A stretch of 64,000 bases of DNA from positions 7,502,001-7,566,000 of the forward strand of contig BTRK01000004.1 of assembly GCA_036245805.1 (NCBI GenBank). Direction: 5' to 3'. Below the pieces are notes generated by a model. It was given only the letters and a program-made list of their open reading frames with translations, searched no databases and was not told the origin of the DNA. Position 1 is the stretch's first letter. Each line of letters opens with the position of its first letter. The DNA comes from Pristionchus mayeri. Lineage: Eukaryota; Nematoda; Chromadorea; Rhabditida; Neodiplogasteridae. A program made the translations under genes and the position numbers. Shown here one piece after another: positions 48,301 to 59,115 of the stretch.

Positions 48301-49088
48301 GATTGTTAGTCATGCGGATGACGTCACCGACGACGACCTTCGACCAGGGTTCCTCGACTAACTGCCCGTTCCTCACGACGAAAGACTTGCGATTGTTAAC
48401 GCTCCGATCGGAGATGTGCCGTTGCTGAAGTGTCAACGCTTTCCAAATTCAAAAATGCAACTTCGTAGTTGAAGGAATACATAAAAAAACGAGACTCACA
48501 ACATCGTCGTAGGCGTCCTTAACAGCAGTAAATGTGAGCACGAAAACCAGAGGAAAGAGCGTAGTGAACCAGGATACGGATGAGATTTGAGGAATGAACT
48601 GCAGGAGGGAAATATGAACAGTAAGACGATTCGAAGTACAAGAAATTTTCTAGTTTGTACTCACTTGAAGCACCAGTAAAATGAGGAAATATGCATTGGC
48701 GATCCGTTGAAATTGCTCGAATAAATTGACGGGAATGAACGTCAGCAAATTGTATTTGGAAGTTTTGATGATATTGTTCTGAAAATCAATTTTACGATAG
48801 AGTTAAGAGTAGACTTCGTAATTAGGGCCTTCGTCTCTTCATTTTACACACTCTCTCGACCGATCGATCGGCGAGAGAGTGCACAGAATGAAGAGAGCGT
48901 GGTATCGTTTCTCGAACTCTAGTTACGAGGTAGATGGGAAAATCTATTTCAGGAAAAAATAATGCTAAAAATGCGGAACTTACAGCGAATTTAAACTGTT
49001 GATTAAACTGCTGGTCGCCTGCCCGTAATCGTCTCTCCATCGCGCCTTCTTCATGCTCCTTATCTCGCTGCCAGAATTTCCATCGCAT
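39386..49088 (-). CDS. P4-type ATPase, phospholipid flippase (ATP8-like)
   Basis: Many exons follow the full P4 architecture. N-terminus [15 protein letters not shown] (ATG 49088); [20 protein letters not shown] and [20 protein letters not shown] (TM1-2); actuator loop [23 protein letters not shown] (DGET); [38 protein letters not shown] (PISL motif of TM4); phosphorylation site [17 protein letters not shown]; nucleotide-binding [18 protein letters not shown] and [49 protein letters not shown]; then six C-terminal helices. The C-tail ends [11 protein letters not shown] with TAA at 39388-39386. It should move aminophospholipids to the cytosolic leaflet, with a CDC50-type partner. It is closest in feel to ATP8A/ATP8B. 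Introns hold one 1.7-kb foldback and at least five hairpin MITEs. It ends 104 bases from the convergent Srh-like gene. Confidence 0.93.
40515..40550. repeat. Minimal 36-bp palindromic MITE derivative
   Basis: AGTGATGCCAATACGG is followed directly by CGCGCCGTTTTGGCATCACT, so the element is little more than its two termini. It is in a flippase intron right beside the donor of the [11 protein letters not shown] exon. The termini match the elements at 14598-14708 and 40850-40966. Confidence 0.8.
40850..40966. repeat. Hairpin MITE, AGTGATGCAAAAACGGCGCGCG termini
   Basis: Full-length relative of the 14598-14708 element in a flippase intron. Outer arms AACGGCGCGCGCTCTCC / GGAGAGCGCGCGCAGTATT are followed by GGAATCACT, with an inner GAGAGAGCGTGTGAAACG half-hairpin. 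Confidence 0.85.
41537..43240. repeat. Large foldback in a flippase intron, about 1.7 kb
   Basis: Ends pair as GGAATCGCGAGAGAATCGACCA (left) with TGGTCGATTCTCTCGCGATTCC (right). Inner arms pair through AACTTTCTGAGTTTTCATGC, GGTGAAACGACCTCAAAATGAGTTCC, GTTTCAAATCATGTCGAAAGGTTCC and AGATAAACATTTTATCTGTTGAAAG. The loop (about 42440-42650) is CT-rich with GAGCGCGCGCTC. The left arm has an extra stretch near 41608-41915 that the right lacks. It lies between the conserved exons [19 protein letters not shown] and [19 protein letters not shown]. Confidence 0.9.
43856..43937. repeat. Hairpin MITE (GGCCTTCGTCTCTTCATTT type)
   Basis: GGCCTTCGTCTCTTCATTTCG then ACACTCTCTCGACCGGTCGATCGGCGAGAGAGT then CGAATGAAGAGGACG in a flippase intron. 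Nearly the same sequence occurs at 48828-48912, and a worn copy at 3497-3568. Confidence 0.85.
47291..47359. repeat. Hairpin MITE in a flippase intron
   Basis: CGGTCTCTTCATTCTACACACTCTCTCG and CGAGAGAGTGTGTAAAATGAAGAGACGG form a near-perfect 28-bp stem with a short loop. Its core matches the 43856 and 48828 elements. Confidence 0.88.
48828..48912. repeat. Hairpin MITE (GGCCTTCGTCTCTTCATTT type)
   Basis: Second close copy of the 43856-43937 element, in the first large flippase intron; stem TTCATTTTACACACTCTCTCG / CGAGAGAGTGCACAGAATGAA around a CGATCGATCG loop. Confidence 0.88.
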
Positions 49089-51523
49089 TCTGCGCTGATC
49101 TCAAAGAGCCATTAAAATAACAAAGAGCTGCGCGTAATTGTGGCCATAAAAATCCCTGGAAATCGCATGAAATCGATATTTGTACTTGGAATCGATGCTG
49201 TGGGGAGGGCTTCAGATCGTGAAGTCGAAACTGAAAAGTTGAGATGAGGAACTGATTGCGAATGGGCAGCTCAAATGACTCAGTGGTGTGAGCCATGCTC
49301 TAGTCTTAGACCCCTTTTATGCGCCACATTTATAGCCTGTTTCAGATTGTCCTGGATGAGTGGGAGACATGAATTGAGTCACTTCGGAACTCTCTGATAA
49401 GGGCTCTCATGCACTAAATGACGACACGCGTGAATCAGTGGAACCAAAAGCGCGCCAACACAATGGTGTAGTTCGAGAATTGTTCAAAATATTGGTAAAT
49501 TTTCAATAACTTTCGACAAAGTGTCTCGTATTGTCTGGGCGAAATTATGTCGATACTGATGTACTAAATTTATTTGTTGACTGATGTTGCATGTAACGGG
49601 TACTCATGATTCTTCTAGAAACACCTATTTTTAGAGTCGCTTTCTTTGGTTATATTTGCAAATGATTAAAAGTGTAAATATTCGGCGATGAAGTGGCCAA
49701 GACGCTGGCAAACAAATTTACTGCTCTAGTTTGAGCTGGATTTTCAGGAATGAGTGAATTAGTCAGCTCTTGGTTCGTTGGTACGAAAGCATGCGACCCG
49801 CGGTCGTTATAAGGGTTTTTATTGCGCACTGAGTCAATTCGAGTCTCGCTGCACCGAGATTGCAACTCGAACACAAGCTATACACAAAGATAAAGGAGAT
49901 GAAAGGGGGAAACAATGCATAATTGAAGAGATGAGAGATCACTTCGCTGATTCTCCTCTGAGTTGATTACTGACATGTATCATATATATTTCCTCGCTGT
50001 GCATTCTACTACTTGCGGCCACTTTCGGAATATGTACAGATACCGGAATCACCCTGATTTATTCTACTCGTCAAAGGCACCGGAGCCTTTTCCTAATCTC
50101 TTTCCCCCCCTTATAAGTGAATTATTCTTGATAGATGAAATGTGCAAGGAAAAATGCAACTTTAGCTCATGGAATGAGTTGGCTGCATCGGCATTAGGAG
50201 TGGACCTTTCAGCGATCCGAGGTTGCGCCCACTTCGTTGGATCCAGCCTAATTGTATTCAAGAGTAGTTCACAAGTCCGAGAAAACACAAGCTCTACGGC
50301 GATTCGAGGAATTTTAAAAAAATGATAAGAAGATTATCGAGAATCTACGTAGTAGCTGGAATTGATAAGAAATATTGATAAGAAAGTACATAGAGATATC
50401 GGCTGAATAAAACCGTCAGACGTTTTTAGTCGTTGCCTCGTAGATGGTCGCAAGTGTCAAAACTAGCTTTCTTATTGGAACAATTTGGTTCCTTTGTAGG
50501 TAACGAGAAGGAAGGGTGAGTCAGATATTTGAAAGGTTGCATTACTCAGAAGTGTCGCAGACATTTCGTTTGGAGAATCGAGCATCTTTATAATGTCATA
50601 AATTCAAAATTTCGCAAAGCTAATATTCAACTAGTGCTGTGAATCTCCTAAACTTTCGTCCCCACTTCTCGTGGGTACAAACTAATTCCGAGCAATCGTC
50701 TGACTCTCTTCAGTTTGCACGCTCTCTCGCCAATCAGAGAGACGAGAGAGCGTGCAAACTGAAGAGAGTCAGACGATTGCTCGGAATGAGTTTGTACCCA
50801 CGAGAAGTGGGGACGAAAGAGCGAGAAACTCAAGGAATATGAGATCAATGCGACGATGAAGCCAAGGTAAACAAGACGCGAGAGATTTCGGGAGCATGCC
50901 AGTGGCTGATTGAGCTATTCGTGTGATTCATAGGGCAGGAGGAGGCAAATGAAGGGGCGGGGGAATCACAAGGATGAAATGGAGACCTGGAAGAAAGGCT
51001 GACACGGGATTCATCAGAGGCTTCCCAATGATCTCTCTCATCAATGACAGTTTAACTTTATTTGATCCCATTATTGAAGAACCCCATGGGAGGCAACAAC
51101 GATGTGATTTATCTTGCACACAAGAAAACAGCGCTAAAGTGCAACATGGCACTCTTCGAGTTGTCAAACTGTTGCAGCTTGCAGTTCATCGAGGAGCAGC
51201 GTCAATTGAACGTAGTACGGCAAATAGCCTTTTTCCTGAGCGGAACAAGCTCAGTTGGAGCAACATAAGTTTAATGAAAACTGCCAAATTCATGTGCAAT
51301 TTATTCAATAATAACAATTGGTTGCTGCATGAAAGAAGGAAACCACAATCGAGTCTACTGTCATACATGATAGTCCACACTTCACTTGCATCAAATCATA
51401 CACATTATGAGTAAAGGATAGCTTTATCAATTGATTATTTGCCAGTTGATTAGATTGAATTAACGTGATTGGAATTGATCAGTTACATGACATCTTTATT
51501 GAGCACGTTTTTCCACCTCTCTC
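49089..51523. other. Intergenic, no convincing gene
   Basis: Upstream region of the flippase through to the PMP3 3' end. Plus frames at 49963-50325 and 50974-51414 show no domain. The stretch includes a perfect palindrome (50652-50819) and, at 51065-51122, an inverted copy of part of the PMP3 intron. Confidence 0.5.
50652..50819. repeat. Near-perfect 168-bp palindrome
   Basis: CTTTCGTCCCCACTTCTCGTGGGTACAAACT on the left mirrors the sequence ending GTGGGGACGAAAG on the right, through GAGCAATCGTCTGACTCTC and GCACGCTCTCTCG to a CAATCAGAGAGA loop. It is a long-armed member of the CGCTCTCTCG hairpin group, related to 14332-14412. Confidence 0.92.
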
Positions 51524-51934
51524 TCAGTGCATAGTAATGATGCAGCACGCGTGGATGAGACCGGGGAAGTAGCCGAGGATAGTGAGCACGATGTTGATGG
51601 CCAGATCACAGCCACATCCACGCTCGAAAAAGACACCGAGAGGCTGCAATTGGAATTGATATTCGCAAGGTTTGCGAATGCTGCGAATTCTCAATTAACG
51701 ACATGGCAAACCATACTCAACAACGATGTGATAATCAACTGATAAAGCTTTATTTTAATCAGAATTTGATGAGTGTCAGGTTGCAGATTAGCGGTTTTTT
51801 TATGAGCAAGATAGTTCACATCGTTGTTGTCTCCCAGAAACTGGATCTTCAACAATGGGAGCAAAGAAAGGAATTGATACCGGAAGGAGGAAGGAGCAGA
51901 TGAACTTGGGCAGATCGGTGCAGGTAAGCGCCAT
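51524..51934 (-). CDS. PMP3/UPF0057 membrane proteolipid
   Basis: Two exons, 51934-51881 and 51643-51524, splice in phase 0 to a 57-residue protein. Exon 1 is MALTCTDLPKFICSFLLP; exon 2 begins PLGVFFERGCGCDLAINIVL and continues TILGYFPGLIHACCIITMH. This is the standard two-helix PMP3 layout with the conserved ERGCG and GYxPGxIHA motifs, at the family's usual length. In yeast and plants such proteolipids help maintain plasma-membrane potential under salt or cold stress. In nematodes the role is less clear. The ATG is preceded by an AATTCCAG acceptor, so a leader exon or trans-splice site is likely. Confidence 0.93.
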
Positions 51935-52526
51935 TTCGATGAATGCTGGAATTGGATTTAGGAAAGTGCGGACAAAGAGCGAGACGAACAACACGAAAAA
52001 GATAGTGAGATCCATCAGTTTTACGTCCAAAATACTTGGGAGGCCAAATGGTCGTCTCGTGAGAAGGAAGGCACTAGTGGCCACAAAAAGGAAAGAGAGT
52101 TGTGAGGAAGAGAGCTCCCTCTCCATTACTATGGCTACGCAATCTTGGTGTAGAAGGGAGGACAAAGTAGCAGATCGAGTGAGTCATTGCCTGCCACGGG
52201 AGTCAAGTGACTAACAACCCGCGGGTGTTTTACTCAGCTCAAAATATCAGTCGTTCGTCGCACGTAGATTGGTTTAGCAACGAAGAAGTTGTGCGAGGGG
52301 TGCAAAAGAACTCCAGCAGGTGCAATCAATGTGGCACATCAATTTTATAAAAAAGTTTGATTATCCCAGACAAATGATAGTTCGTTGTTAACGGAGCTGG
52401 GAAAACAGTGCCTTTCAGATTCTATAAATGATTTATTCCCCGTATGAGTTTGTTGTTTCAATAACTGCACCAGTATTTTCTATTCGCCGCCAGGTTTTGA
52501 ACCATTCTCGTCACGTACGCAGACAT
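51935..52526. other. Intergenic, PMP3 upstream region
   Basis: A minus frame continues upstream of the PMP3 start to about 52165 but adds only a hydrophobic stretch unlike the family; I treat it as 5' flank. Confidence 0.5.
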
Positions 52527-52598
52527 GCCAGCTTGGCTTAGAGGCAGAGCGTCGCTCTCGTAAAGCGAAGGCCGCAGGTTCGATTCCTGCAGTTGGCA
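52527..52598 (+). tRNA. tRNA-Thr (anticodon CGT)
   Basis: A 72-base cloverleaf can be drawn. Acceptor stem GCCAGCT pairs with AGTTGGC, with discriminator A. The D-arm is in GGCTTAGAGGCAGAGC. Anticodon stem TCGCT/AGCGA encloses loop CTCGTAA, giving anticodon CGT (Thr, codon ACG). The T-arm is GCAGG-TTCGATT-CCTGC. There is no intron. A-box and B-box (GGTTCGATTCC) are intact. Confidence 0.96.
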
Positions 52599-53225
52599 AG
52601 TCCTTTTGCTGGCCGAAAAAATCATGCCTATCCCGCATACGAGCTGCACACTACACAGCCTACACACTTTTGCATTTCCCTCGAAGAAATACACAAATCG
52701 CGTTGTGAGGGATGCTGAAAGCAGAGTTCCCGCGAATAGCACCGACGTTTGTCCTGTTTATGAATAACTGAAAGCCATTGAAAAAAATACCCAGTGACTA
52801 ATGCGTTCGTATTCAGGGAAAGAAAATGAACACCCGATTATGAAACTCCCCCAATTTCATATTTCTCGTCTGGTCACCAATCCAATTCACTTTAATCCAT
52901 AAGTTGAGCGTGTGGCTCCAGGGTCTCTCCCTTTCCCTATGCTTATTAATTTGACACATTATTGCAGAATACACACAGTCAGCCGAACGAAAATTGTGAT
53001 TTTGAACGTGTTTTTAGTTCGATGTTGTTGAATTGCTGCCCTGCTTCACAAAGCTATTCCAGATGTATACATGTCTAGTTCAAATATGATGGAAAAATGT
53101 GAAATGGTTGCAATCTAGTGCTGTTACAATGACATCTGGGAAAGGCATGATAGTGAAATGCCTTCAAATCTGATTAGAGAAATTTATGGAATCGTTTATC
53201 GTATGTACAGCAATATACAAGCTTA
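52599..53225. other. Intergenic, no gene recognised
   Basis: Between the tRNA and the 3' end of the Str receptor. No long frame, repeat or motif found. Confidence 0.5.
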
Positions 53226-54662
53226 TTACAGGTTTCTTCGCATTAGTATTATTGGTCTTGCAAAATCGTTCTGTTCGCCATCGTAGTGAACACTGATGAA
53301 GATGCCAAATTTTTTTTCTAAGAACAAAATCATACTCGAATATTTTGGCAGAAAATCCGTTGATGTGGACACTTTTGGCTTGTAGAATACCATTCTGTAT
53401 TCAGCATATAATATCATCGATCAATTTCAAGCTCACCGATAGTCTCGCACTCCTATGAGGATTACTAAAGCATCCAGGATTGGAAACGGAACGAAGAATG
53501 TCGGCATTAGACGATAGGGAAGGTCGAATGATGCGTGCATGAGAGTAGGAGTGATTACAAGCACAACTGGCGAGTACATCAGAACGAACGGCACCGAGAA
53601 CTGAAATGCCACTTTGAATATGGGACGGCATTTAACCGTTCACTTGTGCAAGAAGGGTGTAGAACAACTGGCGCTGTAGTGCAATTGCTTTCTGGCTTTT
53701 AACAATTGTTCGGAGAGCGTGGACTATGTTCACAGCGCAGAAGACAACAATGCACAGTACTGATAGAATTGTTTGCGATGATGTCATAAATTTTTGTCAT
53801 ACCAATAGACATGATTGTACAGAATCCGAGATATCCAAGGAATGGTCTCCATCGCAACGAATTATCATGTTTCTAAAGACGAATTTACTGATAAACATTG
53901 AAATTGTTATTCTAACCCAATAATGAGCAGTGGCGACTCCGTCAATCGTCAGAGTAGGAAACTCGTCCCTAATCTGCGGAATCAGCTCATCGAATGTTGC
54001 TGGCTCGGTTTTCCAGCAGAAAAACAGCATGCAGAACCAGATTATCGACTCAAAGACGAGGCAGAAAATGAGAAGCCCGATAAACCAAGCGGATCGAAAT
54101 AAATGCATCCATTGATATCTAAACGATAATGTAATAGTTGAAAAAGTTCCGTTTCTCAATTTGCCACTGCAATGTATCGATAAACGAAGTGAAAAGAAAG
54201 AATTAGAAAGGAATGAGAGTGAATTGTTGTAAATGCCGATATCACCCATCTGTAAAACATGAATTGCTAATCTTTTGCTTATTTCTCACCTTTCTGGGAA
54301 GTTGTCCGAAAAGAGGAAATAGATGCCGCCACGGATTGAAACAATCTAGCATTCAGTATGTTTGCTTTGAAAGAACGTTGAAAATATCGAACCGGATTTG
54401 TGGCGAAATGAACGTTAGTGTAGATAAGATCGTTCATCACGAATATAAAGAGAAGGTTTTTGTAGAGTCCCAGTTCCTTCGTATTTGTCTGGTTATTAAT
54501 TTCGTTGTTCAACGCAAACTCACTTTTGAAGATTTTAGCCTAATTATTATGAGGAGCATGGTGTTCATTACAACGGACAATACTGGAATTATGAAATATT
54601 TCTGTAAATTCAGGCATATTACCGTAAAACGTTCGATTGAAGAGTTCCAATTGGCTTGGCAT
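53226..54662 (-). CDS. Str-type 7TM chemoreceptor (A)
   Basis: Start ATG at 54662: MPSQLELFNRTFY joined to VLSVVMNTMLLIIIRLKSS (TM1). Then TNTKELGLYKNLLFIFVMNDLIY (TM2), a poorly resolved TM3 ending RYQWMHLFRSAWF, TM4 FIGLLIFCLVFESIIWFCML, a loop with EFPTLTIDGVATAHYW, SQTILSVLCIVVFCAVNIVH (TM5), SQKAIALQRQLFYTLLAQ, FSVPFVLMYSPVVLVITPTL (TM6), and PTFFVPFPILDALVILIGVRDYR, the PxxDxxV..DYR ending of Str receptors. The last exon starts with MVFYKPKVS; the stop is at about 53226. The exon around TM3 (54280-54450) has competing frames. It is a predicted ciliated-neuron chemoreceptor. Confidence 0.8.
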
Positions 54663-54817
54663 TGAAGTACTGGATATTTGAGCAGTTAAAAGAAACGAAC
54701 ACTAACATTCGATGAGAAAAAAGAGATCCATTCAATTCTCATTATGCAGTGCTCAGAGTGCGAGTACTTAGCGCTTAATAATGAGTATTCACCTTATCAT
54801 AACAATCATAACCCTCT

Positions 54818-55457
54818 GTAAGTGAGCAATGTCTACACTCCCACGGACAATCGGCAATCCCACGGACAATAAATAGTCATAACATATAATAATGAAAAAA
54901 CTTTTGGACACCTACTTTTAGAGAGGAAGGAAACAATATTAAAAAAACGGCTACCCTTGAATGTGCACTCGTATCTCTGGTTTCCTCCAAACTGTAGGCG
55001 ATCAACTCCCCTCCCACTGATCAGGATACTGGTTACGAACTGGGCAGGCCACTGATTAACCAGTGGTTAGATGTTTTTGGCCAGTGGTTTACCAGTTAGA
55101 GTGGGCGGAGGCTAATCACTGGTTAACCAGTTCCCTGACTAGTTGGTAACCAGTAAAAAAAGTGGGTGGGCGTTGCTCACCTACTAGTTGGGAGAAATAG
55201 CCTAACAGCTCATTAGGAAGCGAATTGCTAAAGCATCGACGCCTGGAGAAGGGTCATAAAAAGGAGTGATGAATAAATAATTTTCAAAGTTGCAGGATGA
55301 ATTTAAACCTTCCAGGATACGGTAGCTATGAGTATTAACGATTAGCGGAGAAGCTTTCTTGTAACTATCTACATCTAGACAAGAGTTATGTGTTTTGTTG
55401 CCGTTTTGTATCCCTACTATTTATTGTTCGTGGGAGTGTAGACATTGCTCACTTACT
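54818..55457. repeat. Foldback element, about 640 bp
   Basis: GTAAGTGAGCAATGTCTACACTCCCACG at the left end mirrors GGGAGTGTAGACATTGCTCACTTAC at the right. The middle contains repeated CCAGTGGTTA/GGTAACCAGT motifs. Confidence 0.85.
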
Positions 55458-55506
55458 TAGGCATCGAACAGGCAGAAATGTCGGAACGCCCACAGTGATG
55501 TTTAAA

Positions 55507-55702
55507 GAAGGAGTGTCAGCAAAGTTGAACTTTTGACGCTGACATAACCATGACCTAGCTTTTCATAACCATGATAGATTCTGAAAATTTCAAATGCATA
55601 TCTTTATTTTGAACCTTTGGAGGGAACCTTGGATCTTTGGAGGGTTGGCTAGGTTATTGCTATGACAGCGTCAAAAGTTCAACTTTGCTGGCACTCCTTT
55701 AA
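55507..55702. repeat. Foldback element, about 196 bp
   Basis: AAGGAGTGTCAGCAAAGTTGAACTTTTGACGCTG is mirrored by CAGCGTCAAAAGTTCAACTTTGCTGGCACTCCTT. Its right end touches the left end of the next, larger foldback. Confidence 0.88.
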
Positions 55703-56531
55703 GAGACATTCCACGAGAAAACGTACATTTCGGTAAGGTTCAACGGATGACTTTTTTATAACCCCATGCAATATTTTGCTGGTGAAGTTTTTTCATATCG
55801 AGTGCTGATATTTGGCGCAATATGAATGGCTCTGGCGCACTTTCCGAAAAATGCCAGACCAGGCCCAAAAAAAGTCGAAAATTTCAAATTTTTCAAAAGT
55901 ACGATTTTGTAGGTTTTTCTGGTGTATTTTTTGATGAAAATAACGAAAAACACACCTTGAGTAAACGCCTTGAGTAATCAGTAAACGCTTCAAAATCGAA
56001 ATTTTCTTTGTTTTTTGCTTCCCATAAAAAATTTTCTCCAAGTTTGCAGCTGAAATTATGAAATTCGAATTTTACGTGCAAAACTACGTTTGGAGTCCAA
56101 TTTTCATCCAAATCAGCCTGGCCACCCAAAAACGACAGCACTTTGTCAAAGCCGCGCTTGACTACATCTACAGGTGGCCGCTGAGAAGGGAAACCACGAA
56201 GTCGCTTACATCACATTGCATATCACGCAGGTTCGGTGCCCCACCGTGTCGTACATCTTTTGCCAAGTTTTTCTGATAGTTTAGCATGTATCGCCTACAA
56301 TAGCCTACAATATTGAAGGAACCCATCTGAAAATATACTCGTTTGTTCATCGATTTTGCAGAAACAAACTGAAATGAGCAAATTGAAAGCGATGAGAACG
56401 TCAATTCGCATTATTTTTTTAGCGAATTCATTTTAAAGAATCGTGATAGGTCAGGTTTTCCGACTTGTTTTGACCAAATAGGTCAGAGATGAAAAAGCAT
56501 TTCCATCATAGTTGCCCACGCCGGCGGCGAC

Positions 56532-57276
56532 CCCCATGACCCCCTATTCATGGTTGCGCACTGCTCCCCTCAAATAGAGGGGAGCAGTGCGCAACGACGT
56601 ATAGGGGGTCATGGTCAAAAAAAGGTTGGTCGGTCAATGGTAGGTCAAGACTAGGTACCGTACCCAATCGATAGTACAGTACCTCCAGATACCGTATACC
56701 ACTACCGTAACCCACGATTATCGCAAACTAACTTTATTTTAAAAAAAGTCCTGGTACCGTTCTCAATCGATTCTACAGTACACAAGTAACTACCGTAACC
56801 CAGTTCCTTAGGTCAGATCCAGTTCCTTGGGTCAAACATTTTTCTAAAAATCCAAAATCGAGCAGACAATTATTTTAAAGTATCATACTGTTTCTCTAAT
56901 TATTGTAGAATAATTGCATGATAGGTTTAGGATTTTTAGAAAAATGTATACAATTTTTAGAAAAATGTTTGACCCAAGGAACTGGATCTGACCTAAGGAA
57001 CTGTGTTACGGTAGTTACTTGTGTACTGTATAATAGATTGGACACGGTACCAGGACTTTTTAAAAATAAAGTTAGTTTGCGATAATCGTGGGTTACGGTA
57101 TTGGTATACGGTATCTGGCGGTACTGTACTATCGATTGGGTACGGTACCTAGTCTTGACCCACCATTGACCTACCAACCTTTTTTTGACCATGACCCGGG
57201 GGGTTCATGGTTGCGCACTGCTCCCCTCTATTTGAGGGGAGCAGTGCGCAACCATGAATAGGGGGTCATGGTCTGA
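56532..57276. repeat. Nested foldback with terminal hairpins
   Basis: Both ends carry GCGCACTGCTCCCCTCxAATxGAGGGGAGCAGTGCGC hairpins (about 56554-56593 and 57211-57255) with CATGACCCCCTATTCATGG-type flanks. Between them GGTACCGTACCCAATCGATAGTACAGTACC and neighbouring bases (56650-56850) are mirrored at 56960-57190 around a centre near 56900. Confidence 0.88.
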
Positions 57277-57329
57277 AAAACACCTCGCCGCCAGTGTTGG
57301 GCAACTATGATTTCCATCCTATCGTTAGA

Positions 57330-57510
57330 AACCGTGGTCTAGCGCTGTAATTTACATACCTATTGTAGGATGGGTTCGAGTCCCGGCCTCTGCAGTGACT
57401 TTTACCAAGCTCGTACAATTTTTGCATACTGTTGGGTACTTCCCCCGGAGCTTGGCAAAGGTGACTGTATTCGGCAGAGGTTGGGATTCGAACCCCATAC
57501 CTTAGGATCC
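57330..57510. other. Inverted pair of tRNA-like half sequences
   Basis: The plus strand has CGTGGTCTAGCG (A-box-like) and ATGGGTTCGAGTCCCGGCCTCTGC (B-box-like), followed by AGTGACTTTTACCAAGCTC. The minus strand, about 100 bases on, has GGTATGGGGTTCGAATCCCAACCTCTGCCG then AGTCACCTTTGCCAAGCTC. This may be a tRNA-derived SINE in foldback form. No full cloverleaf was found. Confidence 0.45.
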
Positions 57511-57839
57511 ACCATAGGATTAATCCTATGGTTTAACCATGGGTTTTTCATCTGTGAAATAGGTTTTTTAAACGAATCGTGATAACCTCATCTACAAATT
57601 AGGGGGGAGGGGGACACTTGTACATTTGTGATCATGTTTCAAGATAATTACCGAGGGACAAACCCGAAGAAACTCTGACGTTATCCCATAACACTTGAGC
57701 ATATCTCCATTTTGCAAAAAAATGAGAGTTGTGTAGAAAGAAATATAAATTCCTTTGAGCGGTGATAGCATGAAACATGGTCACAAATGACCCAAAACAT
57801 TGTTGAGATGCAATACCATCAAACGGGAGCAAAATGAAA

Positions 57840-59115
57840 CACCCACACTATTTCACTCAATTTTAGAGTAATATCAGTGACCACGCTTGAGGTGTGACAT
57901 AGCAACACAACATTCATAAGCCAGGAAGGGAGGAAAAGGCTCAGTAGAGAGAGGAACGGTGAGAAGGAGAGAAACAACAGCCCTGTAGAGAGCGTCGTAG
58001 AAGCGCTGGACTTCGTTCTTGATCGCGTATTGAGAGAGCGCTCCAGAGACGGGGTCGGGGACGAGCAGGCGTTTCTTGATTGTATGCAGATCTCTCTTTG
58101 CAAGAACGATACTTCTTCTCATCATGGCTGCATCCTTGGATTGCTTTTCTTTCCTTCGGCGGATTCCATCACAGAGTGCGATACGGGCATTATTGCATGT
58201 AATCGAGTAGGCGAGGGCATCACGAGGGTTTTATCTTAGAAGATGGCGAGTGGCGATGAGGCGAAGTGTAGAGGGCGAGATCCAAGGCACTTGACGTTTC
58301 CTCCAGCTGTTTGTAGCCGCGGTCTGTGCGAAGGCGATGATGGAGGAATGTGCTTCCGGGGCAGACTTGGGGCGGGCAAGGGGCAGAGATCCGAGCAGAT
58401 TAGAGTCAGCAGTATAAGCTCCTCCGATCGAAATCGTCACGTCCCTTGCAACTTCTCTGCTTGGCCTTGCCAAGAAGAGAGAGACACATTCGGACGAGGC
58501 GGTGGTCGGAGTTAAACTCGAACCAACCGACAAATCCACAACTGACTACTCGCGCAGAAGGAGGGGCAGCGATGTAATCAATATGGGAGAGCGTTGTACC
58601 ATTTGGGGTCCGCCAAGTCCTTAGACGACCGTCTTTTCTTCTGGAACGTGTTCCGTACGCGCAGGTTGTTACGCACGCAGGCCTCGGTGAAAGCGCAGTC
58701 GGTTTGGGGACTGAGAGGCGAAGGGCCCGATGTGAAGTTCATTACCAGGCTCTTGCGACACTACATCTGAAGTCACCCACCAACACTGGCCTGTATCCTC
58801 TGTGCGAACTCTGCATGGCGGCATCGACTTGGTCTAGGAAGGAAAAAAACTACCCTGGTCATAGGCGGTCGTCGGAGCATAGGCGCAGATCAGGAAGATG
58901 CGTTCTTGAGGCAACTGCAGAGTGGCCAAACGGAGGGAGAGGCAAAGAAACACAGCTCCTCGCGCCAAATGCGTGCGGAGGAGTAAATCGACACCATGAT
59001 ACGCGGTGGTACTGCCCGAGTGGAACATCACAGTGCCTGAGGATGTGATAGAGAATGAGTCTAAACTCACAATCCTTGATTCCTGCACAGCGATGCAATC
59101 AACTTGATCTTGCTA
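57840..59115 (-). mobile_element. LINE retrotransposon fragment, endonuclease region
   Basis: Reading on the minus strand from 59115, pieces of an AP-endonuclease-like domain appear across frames: ALSKIKLIA near the start, QLPQERIFLICAYAPT, and further on NSDHRLVRMCLSLF (the SDHxxV catalytic block), then SQYAIKNEVQRFYDALYR. Frameshifts and stops interrupt it, and no reverse transcriptase follows. Family is probably an RTE/CR1-type non-LTR element. It lies inside the 55697-59845 foldback. Confidence 0.6.

Noticed and set aside
51800..52165. 121-residue membrane protein containing the PMP3 start
   Set aside because: Only the last part is PMP3. The upstream extension is unlike the 50-60 residue family, and an acceptor lies just before the family start.
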